A DNA stretch of 64,000 bases from Arsukibacterium sp. MJ3 (GTDB taxonomy: Bacteria > Pseudomonadota > Gammaproteobacteria > Enterobacterales > Alteromonadaceae), in NCBI RefSeq assembly GCF_000987765.1, contig NZ_LAHP01000007.1, positions 107,977 to 171,976 on the forward strand, read 5' to 3'. The notes beneath the pieces were generated by a model that worked only from the letters and a program-made list of their open reading frames with translations, was not told where the DNA came from and searched no databases. The translations under genes and the position numbers were made by a program. Position 1 is the first letter of the stretch. Every line of letters starts with the position of its first letter. Of the stretch, positions 1-8,515 are shown piece by piece.

Positions 1-389
1 GAAACAGCTTGTTTTAATACGTATTCTCTTGATAAGAGTAGGAAGTATGCATTGGGAAATAGCTCAGTTAATTTACTAAATCCACCAAAAATGTATATAT
101 GAGAATAATGGATTTTTATTGCAAAAACACCATTTGGAGACGGTCTTCTTTTCTCAATCTCTTTAATTACGTCTTTTAAATTATCAATATGCAACCGTTT
201 CTTCCACTCAGCTAAATTAGCAGGGTTAGCATATTCTAACGGGAATCCGAAGCTGCCGGTGTTATGTAAAGCATGCCCCAACATATGGCTTCAGCATCTC
301 GCTGTCGAAGCAATTATTAATGTCTTTACTGGCTGCTCTAACGTAGGAAAATCATGACTTTCTGAAAACTGGTCTTCATATAAAAACAT
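1..389 (-). pseudogene. Stf0-like sulfotransferase, 5' part, interrupted by an in-frame stop
   Basis: Reading the minus strand from ATG at 389-387, which has an AAGGA Shine-Dalgarno sequence, gives a protein that runs off the left edge. It is interrupted once, by TGA at 293-291. The residues before the stop (TLIIASTARC) and after it (SHMLGHALHNTGSFGFPLEY) together resemble the N-terminus of Stf0/LPS-type sulfotransferases, whose PAPS-binding loop normally reads R-[SC]-G-S. The stop sits exactly where the glycine belongs, so a single GGA to TGA change would explain it. The frame is open for about 96 codons after the stop. Such enzymes transfer sulfate from PAPS to a glycan or lipid. The 191 bases up to the next gene (390-580) show no gene. 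A sequencing error or selenocysteine are alternatives; I see no obvious SECIS hairpin. Confidence 0.6.
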
Positions 390-580
390 TCGAACATCCT
401 TTGTTATTAAAAGTGCTAACATTGAGAAAATTTTAAATTAAATTCATTTCAAAAATTCGAATAGACTGTATGGGTTGGCCATATTAAAAGTATGCTGCAA
501 GCACCAATACTCAACTAGCAATCATGTAGACAATTTAAATAAATCGTTTAGTATGCTAAATCTTGACAGGCTTGTGATGC

Positions 581-1234
581 TTATTCAGAAAGTTTAAAAC
601 CAACCGCCAAAAGCTTATTTTTCAACCCCGGTAATGGATAACCAGACGAATAGGCTTTTTCAGCTACTAACAGTGCTTCCTCGTACTGCTTAAGATCTAC
701 CAACAATAAGCCAAAGTTGTAATTAAGCTCGGCATAATCAGGGGCTAGCTCTAAAGCTTGCTGATATTGGTTAAGGGACGCATCTAACCCGCCGGTAAGA
801 TGCAAATGCATTGCATAAAGCATTCTTGCCGTTACATCTTTTGGGCTGAAATAAATTGCTCTGTTGAAATAACAATGCGCGGTATAAAATTTATCACGCT
901 CTTGAAGCTTAACTTTTTCACGACGCTGATATTTTGCCATAGCTGCCAAGGCACGATGATGATTTGGAATAGCTCTGAGGGTATAGTCGATATCGCCCAT
1001 AATTGAGCCTGTGCTTCCTCTGATTAATCGTTCAACATCTGTGGTGAAATGCGCACGAAGCACTATCGGCAATTTTGCAGCATCAGAAGGCTTTATAGCG
1101 TCATATGGGCCATAAGGGTTGGTTAAAGGCTGTCCAGGCTCAATACCACAGTTAAAGTTGTTACGCGGAGCAGCATTACTGAAAAAAGCAGAAAAAATTA
1201 ATACCACAGCAAGCGTAATAGATCGATACGACAT
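581..1234 (-). CDS. Secreted TPR-repeat protein, function unknown
   Basis: This 217-residue protein begins with a signal peptide (basic start, hydrophobic core, cleavage likely after SNA near residue 22). The C-terminal half has two to three tetratricopeptide-like helical repeats, including a clear unit around the ALELAPDYAELNYNFG stretch. I chose ATG 1234 because AAAGGA lies just upstream and the signal peptide starts there; a frame-extended start at 1282 would bury it. Mature cysteines (in NCGIEP and AHCYF) suit an exported protein. It lies in the same direction as the sulfotransferase remnant and diverges from the glycosyltransferase gene. TPR proteins in exopolysaccharide loci often act as periplasmic scaffolds, but no specific role can be read from the sequence. 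Confidence 0.7.
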   Translation of the reverse strand: MSYRSITLAVVLIFSAFFSNAAPRNNFNCGIEPGQPLTNPYGPYDAIKPSDAAKLPIVLRAHFTTDVERLIRGSTGSIMGDIDYTLRAIPNHHRALAAMAKYQRREKVKLQERDKFYTAHCYFNRAIYFSPKDVTARMLYAMHLHLTGGLDASLNQYQQALELAPDYAELNYNFGLLLVDLKQYEEALLVAEKAYSSGYPLPGLKNKLLAVGFKLSE

Positions 1235-1393
1235 AGTGTAATCCTTTACTAAAGCGAGCAGACTTTTGCAAATTTCTAACAAAATCTAGTCTAGCTCATT
1301 AATTATGCAAGTCAATGACACATACGCAACAGTTGCATTAACCTTGGCAAAACGTTTAAATACTCATATTCGATGCGCGAACAGGGAAAGTTT

Positions 1394-2626
1394 GTGAAAA
1401 AACACATTTTATATATTGCATTCCATTTTCCACCGATACAGATAAGTAGTGGTGTGCACCGTACATTGGCGTTTACCCGTTATTTTGCTGAACAAGGTGA
1501 TGATGTTGCAGTTCTGACAGTCTCTACTAAAGCGTATAAACAATCAGATGATAAAAATTTATCTTTGATACCCTCGGCGATAAAGGTAATACGCTGCTTT
1601 GCCAGAGATACTGCTTTCCATTTTTCGTTTAAAAATAAATATTTTAGCTGGATGGCTTTACCTGACCGCTGGCAAAGCTGGATTTTAGGCGGCGTTTTTC
1701 GTGGGCTTTTGCAAATCAGAAAACAGCGACCCGATGTATTGATCAGCACCTATCCCATCGCGTCTGCCCATTTCATTGCATATTTTTTATATAAGCTTAC
1801 CGGTGTGCCTTGGATTGCAGATTTTCGTGACCCAATGCTGCAAGATGACTACCCATCAAACCCAAGGTTACGAAAGCTGTTTAGTTGGATAGAAAAAAAG
1901 GCAGCAAAGCATTGTAAGCACATAATATTCACCAGCCCTGGAGCACTTCAGCTATATAAACAGCGCTATCCTGAAGTAGCTGAAAATGTATGGCAAGTAT
2001 TACCCAATGGCTACGACGAAACGTTATTTGCTATGGCAAATAATGTTCAACCAGTAAAAACAGATACCAGGGTAAAATTATTACATAGCGGCACTATTTA
2101 CCCTTCTGAACGTGACCCTGTGCCTTTTTTCAATGCTATCGCAACATTGAAAAAACATCATTCTCAATTGAGCAAAAAACTGCATGTTGTGCTGCGTAAC
2201 ACAGGCCACGATGCATTGTTTAAACCAATGCTGCAACAGCTGGCAATAGAAGATGTTATAACACTAGCACCCGCGTTAAACTATGTAGAGGCATTAGAAG
2301 AAATGCTTTCTGCAGATGCATTACTACTAATGCAGGCGAGTAATTGTAATTACCAAACGCCCGCCAAGGCATATGAATACATTCGGGCAAAAAAGCCTAT
2401 TTTGGCTCTGACAGATGCCGCTGGCGATACAGCACACTTAATAATGCAATCGCGTGTGGCAGAATTGGCAGCATTAGACGACACTACAAAGATAAGCATT
2501 GCTATTAGCAATTTATTAGACAATCTAAAGAACAGCCAATATAGGTATTTATCCAATGAGAAAATTATTACCTTCTCACGAACACATCAGGCAGAACGAT
2601 TTAGGCAATTAATATTACAGTTGTAA
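1394..2626 (+). CDS. Glycosyltransferase, GT4-like (GT-B fold)
   Basis: The protein (about 410 residues) has the two-domain layout of GT-B glycosyltransferases. The N-terminal half carries YIAFHFPPIQISSGVHR and a D-F-R-D-P motif (ADFRDPML), which is typical of family 4 enzymes acting on lipid-linked sugars. The C-terminal half carries LLHSGTIYP and the nucleotide-sugar region A-K-x-Y-E-Y-I-R-A-K-K-P. I prefer GTG 1394 over ATG 1373 because AGGGA lies about 7 bases before the GTG and nothing comparable precedes the ATG. It is the first gene of a same-strand run reaching 8481. The donor and acceptor sugars cannot be told; a role in exopolysaccharide repeat-unit assembly is inferred from the neighbours. 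Confidence 0.8.
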   Translation: MKKHILYIAFHFPPIQISSGVHRTLAFTRYFAEQGDDVAVLTVSTKAYKQSDDKNLSLIPSAIKVIRCFARDTAFHFSFKNKYFSWMALPDRWQSWILGGVFRGLLQIRKQRPDVLISTYPIASAHFIAYFLYKLTGVPWIADFRDPMLQDDYPSNPRLRKLFSWIEKKAAKHCKHIIFTSPGALQLYKQRYPEVAENVWQVLPNGYDETLFAMANNVQPVKTDTRVKLLHSGTIYPSERDPVPFFNAIATLKKHHSQLSKKLHVVLRNTGHDALFKPMLQQLAIEDVITLAPALNYVEALEEMLSADALLLMQASNCNYQTPAKAYEYIRAKKPILALTDAAGDTAHLIMQSRVAELAALDDTTKISIAISNLLDNLKNSQYRYLSNEKIITFSRTHQAERFRQLILQL

Positions 2627-2650
2627 ACGAAAGGGTTTAAAAGGATTTTT

Positions 2651-4432
2651 ATGGCGTGGCAATATACTATTCAGGACACTGATAACAAATCGAAAGTTTG
2701 TTTACAGCAAAGTCACAACTCAGATATGCGTATAGTCTTGGCAGGAACTAACAAGCCAATTATTGCAGAAAACCAACATGCAATTGCTATAGTATTTGGC
2801 CGCCTCCGCCCTTACAACCAAGATTATCTTTTAGATAATTCAGCTAAGTGGTTGCTAGATTTATACCAGAACACACCAACTGACTTATGCGCTCATATCG
2901 CTGGTTTTTTTCTGCTTATTATTGCTGACAAAACCGATGGCACTATCCGTATTATCAATGACCATGTTGGCAGCATACCCTGCTATATCGACCAGCGTGA
3001 CAGCGCGGTATTACGTATAAGTGATAATATGCCTGCGCTTCAAGCAGCGGCTGGCAATGCAGAAATAGATAAGCAAGCTCTTTTTAACTACCTGTTTTTT
3101 CATTGCATTCCCTCACCAGTAAGTATTTATAAAGGCGTTAGCAAGCTGGAACCTGGCGTTATTGCTACGTTAAGTAACAATAATACTTGGCAGCAACATA
3201 CCTATTATCAACCTACTTTTACTACATCAGAGCTGCCAGCAGATAAACTAATGGCACAGTGTAAAACGCTTATTTCTGAAGCAGTGCGGCGAAATATCAG
3301 CGACGATTGTGTTGCGTTTCTTAGTGGCGGCCTCGACAGCTCTACTGTTGCTGGTATGCTGGCAAAACATAGCGCAAATAACAAAGCAAAAACTTACTCT
3401 ATTGGCTTTGAAGCCAAAGGTTATGACGAAACAGAGTATGCGTTAATAACCGCAAAACATTTTGGCACTGAGCATAAAGTGCACTATTTACAACCAGAAG
3501 AAATAACCGAGCATTTTAGCCATGTTGCGGCGGCTTTTAATGAGCCGTTTGGCAACTCGTCAGCGCTAGCTGCTTTCGTTTGTGCCAAAGTAGCTGCCGC
3601 TGATGGTATAAAAGTAATACTAGCGGGTGATGGCGGCGACGAAATTTTTGCCGGTAATGAGCGTTATATAAAACAAAAAACCTTTGAGCATTATGCCGCC
3701 CTACCCGGTTTGGCCCGCGCCAGCCTCGATTTATGTTTTTATAATGGCTTAGCGGCAAAACTGCCGGGGGTAAAAAAGGCCTACAGTTATATTAACCAGG
3801 CCAAAGTGCCGCTGCCTGACCGCTTAGATAGTTACAACTTTTTAAACCGCTTTAATTTAACCGAAATGCTTAACGCGGCCTTATTAGAGCAAGTTGATAC
3901 CAACCAACCTGCACAGCAAAAGCGTGATCGCTACAATGCCTGTTTATCTAGTGATGCTGTAGATAAAATGATGTACCTGGACTGGAAGTTTACCCTGGCC
4001 GACAATGACTTGGTTAAAGTAAACCAAACCTGTCAACTCGCTGGTGTAGAAGTGCGCTTTCCGCTATTTGAAAAAGAGCTGGTCGATTTTAGTTGTACTA
4101 TACCGGCTTCGCTGAAAGCACCTGGCCAGCAGCTGCGCGATTTTTATAAGCGTAGTTTTAAAGGCTTCTTGCCAGATGAAACGCTGGCTAAAAGCAAACA
4201 CGGTTTTGGCTTGCCCTTTGGCGTATGGATGAAACAACAACCTAAACTGCAGCAAATTACCGCTGACAGCTTGGCCAGTTTAAAACAGCGCAATATAATA
4301 AAAAGCAGTTTTATTGAGCAAGCGCTTGCCACCTACCAGCAAGGCCATTCTGGTTACTATGGTGAACTGGTGTGGATAATGGTAACGCTGGAACTGTGGC
4401 TACAACAGCATGAGGCAAGCTATGTTACTTAA
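2651..4432 (+). CDS. Asparagine synthase-like amidotransferase, exosortase-locus type, without N-terminal Cys
   Basis: This 593-residue protein has the asparagine synthetase architecture: an N-terminal Ntn-type domain (about 1-190) and a C-terminal ATP-pyrophosphatase domain with the P-loop SGGLDSS at residues 225-231 and AGDGGDEIFAGNERY further on. Such proteins amidate or aminate a sugar or peptide acceptor in XrtA-type exopolysaccharide loci. The usual M-C-G-I start, whose Cys2 is the glutaminase nucleophile, is missing: this protein starts MAWQYTIQD. A good Shine-Dalgarno sequence (AAAAGGA) fixes the start at 2651, so the cysteine is not lost to a wrong start. It may use free ammonia or another nitrogen donor, or make a different ATP-dependent bond. 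It overlaps the next gene by 11 bases. Confidence 0.85.
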   Translation: MAWQYTIQDTDNKSKVCLQQSHNSDMRIVLAGTNKPIIAENQHAIAIVFGRLRPYNQDYLLDNSAKWLLDLYQNTPTDLCAHIAGFFLLIIADKTDGTIRIINDHVGSIPCYIDQRDSAVLRISDNMPALQAAAGNAEIDKQALFNYLFFHCIPSPVSIYKGVSKLEPGVIATLSNNNTWQQHTYYQPTFTTSELPADKLMAQCKTLISEAVRRNISDDCVAFLSGGLDSSTVAGMLAKHSANNKAKTYSIGFEAKGYDETEYALITAKHFGTEHKVHYLQPEEITEHFSHVAAAFNEPFGNSSALAAFVCAKVAAADGIKVILAGDGGDEIFAGNERYIKQKTFEHYAALPGLARASLDLCFYNGLAAKLPGVKKAYSYINQAKVPLPDRLDSYNFLNRFNLTEMLNAALLEQVDTNQPAQQKRDRYNACLSSDAVDKMMYLDWKFTLADNDLVKVNQTCQLAGVEVRFPLFEKELVDFSCTIPASLKAPGQQLRDFYKRSFKGFLPDETLAKSKHGFGLPFGVWMKQQPKLQQITADSLASLKQRNIIKSSFIEQALATYQQGHSGYYGELVWIMVTLELWLQQHEASYVT

Positions 4433-5375
4433 ACCGTTGCATAAGCTATTGCATAAGTTACTGCAAACCGCAGGTAAAGTAGTTGGCCGTAATACGCTAA
4501 GCATTCTAATTTACCACCAAGTGTTAGCAACTGCCGACCCCATGCGCCCTAGCGAACCTACTGCTGAAGTTTTCGATTGGCATATGCGGCTATTACGCGA
4601 CTATTTTACGCCGTTATCACTGGATGAAGCACTGGCGCATTTACAAAAAAACACCCTGCCAGCTAACGCCGTTTGCGTAACCTTTGATGATGGCTACCTA
4701 AATAACCTAACAGTAGCGCAACCTATATTGGCAAAATACAACATTCCGGCTACCGTTTATATTGCTACCGCGTTTAGCAATGGCAACAATATGTGGAACG
4801 ACCGGGTTATGCATTTATTTGCTGACAAGCAACGCCAGCAGCTTAGTTTACAAGGCGCGCAAATAACCCTTGGTGATTGGCAACAGCGAAGAGCGCTAGC
4901 ACATGAATGGCTGATGAAACTGAAATATTTGCCAATTAGCCCGCGCTTAGCGGAGGTAGATAAGCTATATCAGGAAAATAATGCCAGTGAGCAAGTGCCA
5001 TTAATGATGTCACCCGTTCAAATAAAGCAGCTAGCCGCTGCAGGTATCAGCATTGGCGCCCACACGGTTAACCACCCTATTTTAAAAGTATTGCCAGCAG
5101 CGGAACAACAAACTGAAATAGTACAAAGTAAACAGCAATTAGAACAATGGTGCGGGCAGCCGGTTAACCATTTTGCTTATCCGAATGGCGCTTTTGGCCG
5201 TGATTTTGATGAAACTGCGCTAAATATTGTCGAGCAAGCAGGCTTTAGCTCAGCCGTGACGACTAACGGTGGCGTATCTACTAGTAACAGCTCGCCATTT
5301 AAACTCAGGCGTTTTACACCTTGGGATAAAAGCGTTTTAAAGTTTCATGCACGCCTGCTTAACACTATGCGCTAG
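4422..5375 (+). CDS. Polysaccharide deacetylase (NodB homology domain)
   Basis: The carbohydrate esterase 4 signature is present: TFDDG at residues 87-91 supplies the catalytic base and a metal ligand, H-T-V-N-H at 214-218 supplies the metal-binding histidines, and FAYPNG follows near residue 250. These enzymes remove N- or O-acetyl groups from a polysaccharide or its lipid-linked precursor. I use ATG 4422 because GAGG lies 6 bases upstream; an in-frame ATG at 4410 is possible. Either start overlaps the end of the amidotransferase gene, which suggests translational coupling. No clear signal peptide is seen, so the enzyme may act at the cytoplasmic face of the membrane. Confidence 0.87.
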   Translation: MLLKPLHKLLHKLLQTAGKVVGRNTLSILIYHQVLATADPMRPSEPTAEVFDWHMRLLRDYFTPLSLDEALAHLQKNTLPANAVCVTFDDGYLNNLTVAQPILAKYNIPATVYIATAFSNGNNMWNDRVMHLFADKQRQQLSLQGAQITLGDWQQRRALAHEWLMKLKYLPISPRLAEVDKLYQENNASEQVPLMMSPVQIKQLAAAGISIGAHTVNHPILKVLPAAEQQTEIVQSKQQLEQWCGQPVNHFAYPNGAFGRDFDETALNIVEQAGFSSAVTTNGGVSTSNSSPFKLRRFTPWDKSVLKFHARLLNTMR

Positions 5376-5399
5376 GCGCAAACAATTAGGTTAACTAAA

Positions 5400-6101
5400 A
5401 TGTTGGCACAATTAAAACAAACTTATCGCGAACTTGGGGCAGTTGACACAATGCTTTACATTGTAGATAAGGTATTAGTGAAGCTTACTTTTAACCGAAT
5501 AGTGATCCATAAATACTATATTACCCGCCAACCAATAACAGACATTACCAATGTGCCGGTTACTAAAGCATTGGATGTTAAAATTAGACAATTAACCAAG
5601 GATGACCCTGCGCTAAAAACCATGGATAGGCCAATGACAACCTTACAACAACGTTATCAGCGTGGGGGGCTTTGTGTGGCAGCCTTTAAAAAAGGCCAGT
5701 TTGCCGGTAATTTATGGCTTAATTTTGATCAGTATCAGGAAGATGAAGTGAGATGCCGTTATATCTTGCATCCTACGGGCTACACAGCCTGGGATTATGA
5801 TGTATTTGTTATGCCAAAATTTCGTTTTAACTATGTTTTTGCTAAACTGTGGGATCACGCCAATTTATTATTATATAAACGCAGCATTCGTTATGTTTAT
5901 AGCAGAATTAATTACTATAATATTGGCTCACTGCAATCACATAAGCGACTAGGCAGCCGCATATATGGCACCGTTTTTTTTATAAATATTGGCACTTTCC
6001 AACTAATCTTTAGTCGACATTTCCGACCTTATTTTAAGTTGAGTATTCGAGATACCGACTTTCCTGAATTGTACATAGGTAACGATAATAAAAATGACTA
6101 G
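5400..6101 (+). CDS. GNAT-like acyltransferase (probable)
   Basis: The 233-residue product has no strong catalytic motif but ends in a pattern typical of the GNAT fold: YSRINYYNIGSLQSHKRLGSR, that is N-x3-S-x3-H-x-R-L-G-[FS]-R, which in GNAT enzymes forms the last helix and strand. The central part has the alternating hydrophobic strands and aromatic residues expected of that fold. It follows the deacetylase by 24 bases on the same strand, and two larger GNAT/CelD-type genes follow it. A role in acylating an exopolysaccharide sugar is an inference from context. The call rests on a motif only. Confidence 0.55.
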   Translation: MLAQLKQTYRELGAVDTMLYIVDKVLVKLTFNRIVIHKYYITRQPITDITNVPVTKALDVKIRQLTKDDPALKTMDRPMTTLQQRYQRGGLCVAAFKKGQFAGNLWLNFDQYQEDEVRCRYILHPTGYTAWDYDVFVMPKFRFNYVFAKLWDHANLLLYKRSIRYVYSRINYYNIGSLQSHKRLGSRIYGTVFFINIGTFQLIFSRHFRPYFKLSIRDTDFPELYIGNDNKND

Positions 6102-6366
6102 TCCAGAACTTATTAGAATGCTTAGTGTAACCCGCAGTAGAATATATAAGTTCCAATATGTAATTACTAATACAGCGGATTTAAAGATAAAGCAGTGTTT
6201 TAGCAATTCGTTAATTAATCGCTGTTGTAAGACTATTTCTGAAAACACTTTATTCTCAGTTAAATGTACTGCTTACAGTGAAGATATTACAGCCCACCAG
6301 TTAAAAATAGCTATTGCTCCCTTAAAATTTCATTCACAGTTCATATTTAAAGGTACTAATTATTAA
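6094..6366 (+). CDS. Hypothetical small protein, uncertain
   Basis: This 90-codon frame starts inside the end of the GNAT-like gene (8-base overlap) and stops one base before the next gene's ATG, filling the gap exactly. No Shine-Dalgarno sequence is visible before its ATG, the composition is A/T-rich, and the protein (rich in Ile, Thr and Lys, with four cysteines) resembles nothing I know. The exact fit argues for a gene. The lack of any domain and of a ribosome binding site argues against it. It could equally be a degraded remnant. Confidence 0.25.
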   Translation: MTSPELIRMLSVTRSRIYKFQYVITNTADLKIKQCFSNSLINRCCKTISENTLFSVKCTAYSEDITAHQLKIAIAPLKFHSQFIFKGTNY

Positions 6367-6367
6367 T

Positions 6368-7441
6368 ATGCCTAAAAGTTTTAACTGGCAAGTTCAACCA
6401 TTAAATATAGTAGATCCGACATTCATCGCTGATTGGGATTTTTTAAGCAATAAATACCATTCTAAAAACCAATTGTTAGGTAGTGAGTTTATTAATTCAT
6501 TGTTAACTTATTTTGGTGATGTACCATTATTTGCAGTAAGAGCCGTGAAGCAAGGTGAGACCCACTGTCTGATGCTATTAAGGCGAAGGAATAAATTTAT
6601 TTGGGAGCTTTTTAAACCCAGCCAGGCTCAGGTTGGTCTTTTACTAATAAACCCAGGTTTTAAACCTGATTTGAAAGCGTTATTACGCGCTTTGCCCGGT
6701 ATTGCTGCAAGATTAGATTTTCTTAGCCTCGACCCAGCCGAACATAGTGCTCTACTTAATACCCTAAAAGACAATCAATTAGTACTTTACGCTACCAATA
6801 TGCAAATCAAACTAGAAAGTGAATTTGACAGCTATTGGCGATTACGCTCGAAGAATTTACGCAAAAATATGTCACGTTATGAAAATCGACTGCAACGGGA
6901 AAATATTGAATTAGACTTTCGTCAAATAACAAGTCCACTACAAGTTTTATCTGCTGTGGATCGTTACGGCATGCTGGAATCTAAAGGCTGGAAGGGTAAA
7001 TTGGTTACTGCACTACATCCAAGCAATCAACAAGGTGAGTTTTATCGCAATTTTTTGTATGAATTAGCCCAACAAAATAACGCTGTTGTTTACGAATACT
7101 ATATTAAGGATCGCCTTGTAGCGTCAAGGTTATGCTGTATCAAAAGCGACATGTTGATAATTCTTAAAACTACCTTTGATGAAAATTTCAAGGCTTTTTC
7201 TTTGGGTCGTCTATTACTTAAACAGATTCTGAGTACGCTCTTTGAAAAAAATATATTAAAAATTGTCGACTTTTATACCAATGCATCTCCAGAACAACTT
7301 GAGTGGTCTACAGAACAAAGAAGTATGTTTAATGCCAGTATGTATTCAGCAAGCTTGCTTGGCAAACTTATGTCTGGTTTAGTTTTAGCCAAGCGGCAGT
7401 TTAAAAACAATAAAGCCGAGTTGAGTGAAAATAAAGATTAA
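6368..7441 (+). CDS. CelD/FemAB-like GNAT acyltransferase
   Basis: The protein of 357 residues matches the pattern of the CelD/BcsL-like acetyltransferase family (GNAT domain often called Acetyltransf_6). It has a central basic helix YWRLRSKNLRKNMSRYENRL (about 154-173) where the family has W-x-[SR]-L-R-K-N, then a tail with RLVASRLCCIKSD and DENFKAFSLGRLLLKQIL, the strand-helix unit that binds the acyl donor. Relatives in XrtA loci are annotated FemAB-like. Its stop shares one base with the next start (TAATG), which indicates coupled translation. It probably acylates a sugar or an amino group on the exopolysaccharide. Confidence 0.65.
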   Translation: MPKSFNWQVQPLNIVDPTFIADWDFLSNKYHSKNQLLGSEFINSLLTYFGDVPLFAVRAVKQGETHCLMLLRRRNKFIWELFKPSQAQVGLLLINPGFKPDLKALLRALPGIAARLDFLSLDPAEHSALLNTLKDNQLVLYATNMQIKLESEFDSYWRLRSKNLRKNMSRYENRLQRENIELDFRQITSPLQVLSAVDRYGMLESKGWKGKLVTALHPSNQQGEFYRNFLYELAQQNNAVVYEYYIKDRLVASRLCCIKSDMLIILKTTFDENFKAFSLGRLLLKQILSTLFEKNILKIVDFYTNASPEQLEWSTEQRSMFNASMYSASLLGKLMSGLVLAKRQFKNNKAELSENKD

Positions 7442-8481
7442 TGAAAAACCTGACCCAAGCTACTTTGTTAGATACCTCAAGTTCTGAAAAACCAAATATA
7501 CAGCCATTTTTTATTAGAAAAAGCTGGTTTGATTATTTTGCGCAGCATATCAGCAAAGAAAATTCGGCGGTGTGGCTTGATGTAACAAAGCAAGAAAATG
7601 AAAAAATATTGCCATTAATAAACCAATTTAAAACCGGTGTTTTTGGTGTAAAGGGTTTGCGTGGTATGAGCAATTATTATTCTCTGGCATTTGGCATGAT
7701 AGACCACACTTTAACAGAGACCTTATTAGCTGATGACTTTAATAGTGCAGCAATAAAATTTTTACAAGGCTATGACTGTATTAATATGTCTCCACTTTAT
7801 CAACCACAAGCTGATTTCTGGCTTAAAGCGTTCAAAAAAATTGGCTTTTCAGGCCAACGCTATCAGCACTCTGTGAATTGGTATCATGACAAGATAATCG
7901 ATATAAACCAGTACTGGTCTCTGCGCCCTCCACGACTATTAAATACCATTAAACGTAAACGTGAACAAATGCACAAAAATGGTGAGTTCAGCACCAAAAT
8001 ATACAGTAATGGCACACTAGCTCAATTAATACAGGCATTAATTGACTATCATCAAGTGTATTACCATAGCTGGAAACAGACTGAAGCTTACCCGGCTTTT
8101 ATTGACGCAATTGCCGAAGATGCATGGCAGCAGGATGAACTTAGGATTGGTGTTATTTACCATCAACAAAAACCTGTTGCAGCCCAAATTTGGTTTATTT
8201 CCCAAACGTCAGCCTATATTTTTAAATTAGCGCATGTAGAAAGCTACACTAAGTTCAGCCCGGGAACAGTACTAATGGCAGCAATGCTGGAGCACGTTGT
8301 CATTCAGGATAAAGTTAACCGCATTGATTTTCTAACTGGCAACGACAGTTACAAGCAAGACTGGATGTCAGATAAACAGCCACTATATGGAATATATATG
8401 TGTAATAAACACTCGCTTAAAGGCTTATGTTTAGCAACAGTAAATACTTTAGGGCAACTGTGGAAGAAACTATTTTTCTAA
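7441..8481 (+). CDS. CelD/FemAB-like GNAT acyltransferase, second copy
   Basis: This 346-residue protein is a distant paralogue of the one encoded just upstream. The same landmarks occur: YWSLRPPRLLNTIKRKREQM where the other has YWRLRSKNLRK, then KPVAAQIWFIS, then a donor-binding tail with KFSPGTVLMAAMLEHV, and finally RIDFLTGNDSYKQDWM, the D-x-L-x-G-x2-x-Y-K-x2-W pattern of CelD-like enzymes. Start and stop of the pair share the bases TAATG. It ends 34 bases from the converging aminotransferase gene. The two may act on different positions of the same glycan. Confidence 0.65.
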   Translation: MKNLTQATLLDTSSSEKPNIQPFFIRKSWFDYFAQHISKENSAVWLDVTKQENEKILPLINQFKTGVFGVKGLRGMSNYYSLAFGMIDHTLTETLLADDFNSAAIKFLQGYDCINMSPLYQPQADFWLKAFKKIGFSGQRYQHSVNWYHDKIIDINQYWSLRPPRLLNTIKRKREQMHKNGEFSTKIYSNGTLAQLIQALIDYHQVYYHSWKQTEAYPAFIDAIAEDAWQQDELRIGVIYHQQKPVAAQIWFISQTSAYIFKLAHVESYTKFSPGTVLMAAMLEHVVIQDKVNRIDFLTGNDSYKQDWMSDKQPLYGIYMCNKHSLKGLCLATVNTLGQLWKKLFF

Positions 8482-8515
8482 CGTTGCGTTTTTTATTACT
8501 CACAAAAGTCTACTA

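Noticed and set aside
291..293. Selenocysteine at the in-frame TGA of the sulfotransferase
   Set aside because: No convincing SECIS-like hairpin directly downstream and no selenoprotein in this family is known to me; a nonsense change or sequencing error is simpler.
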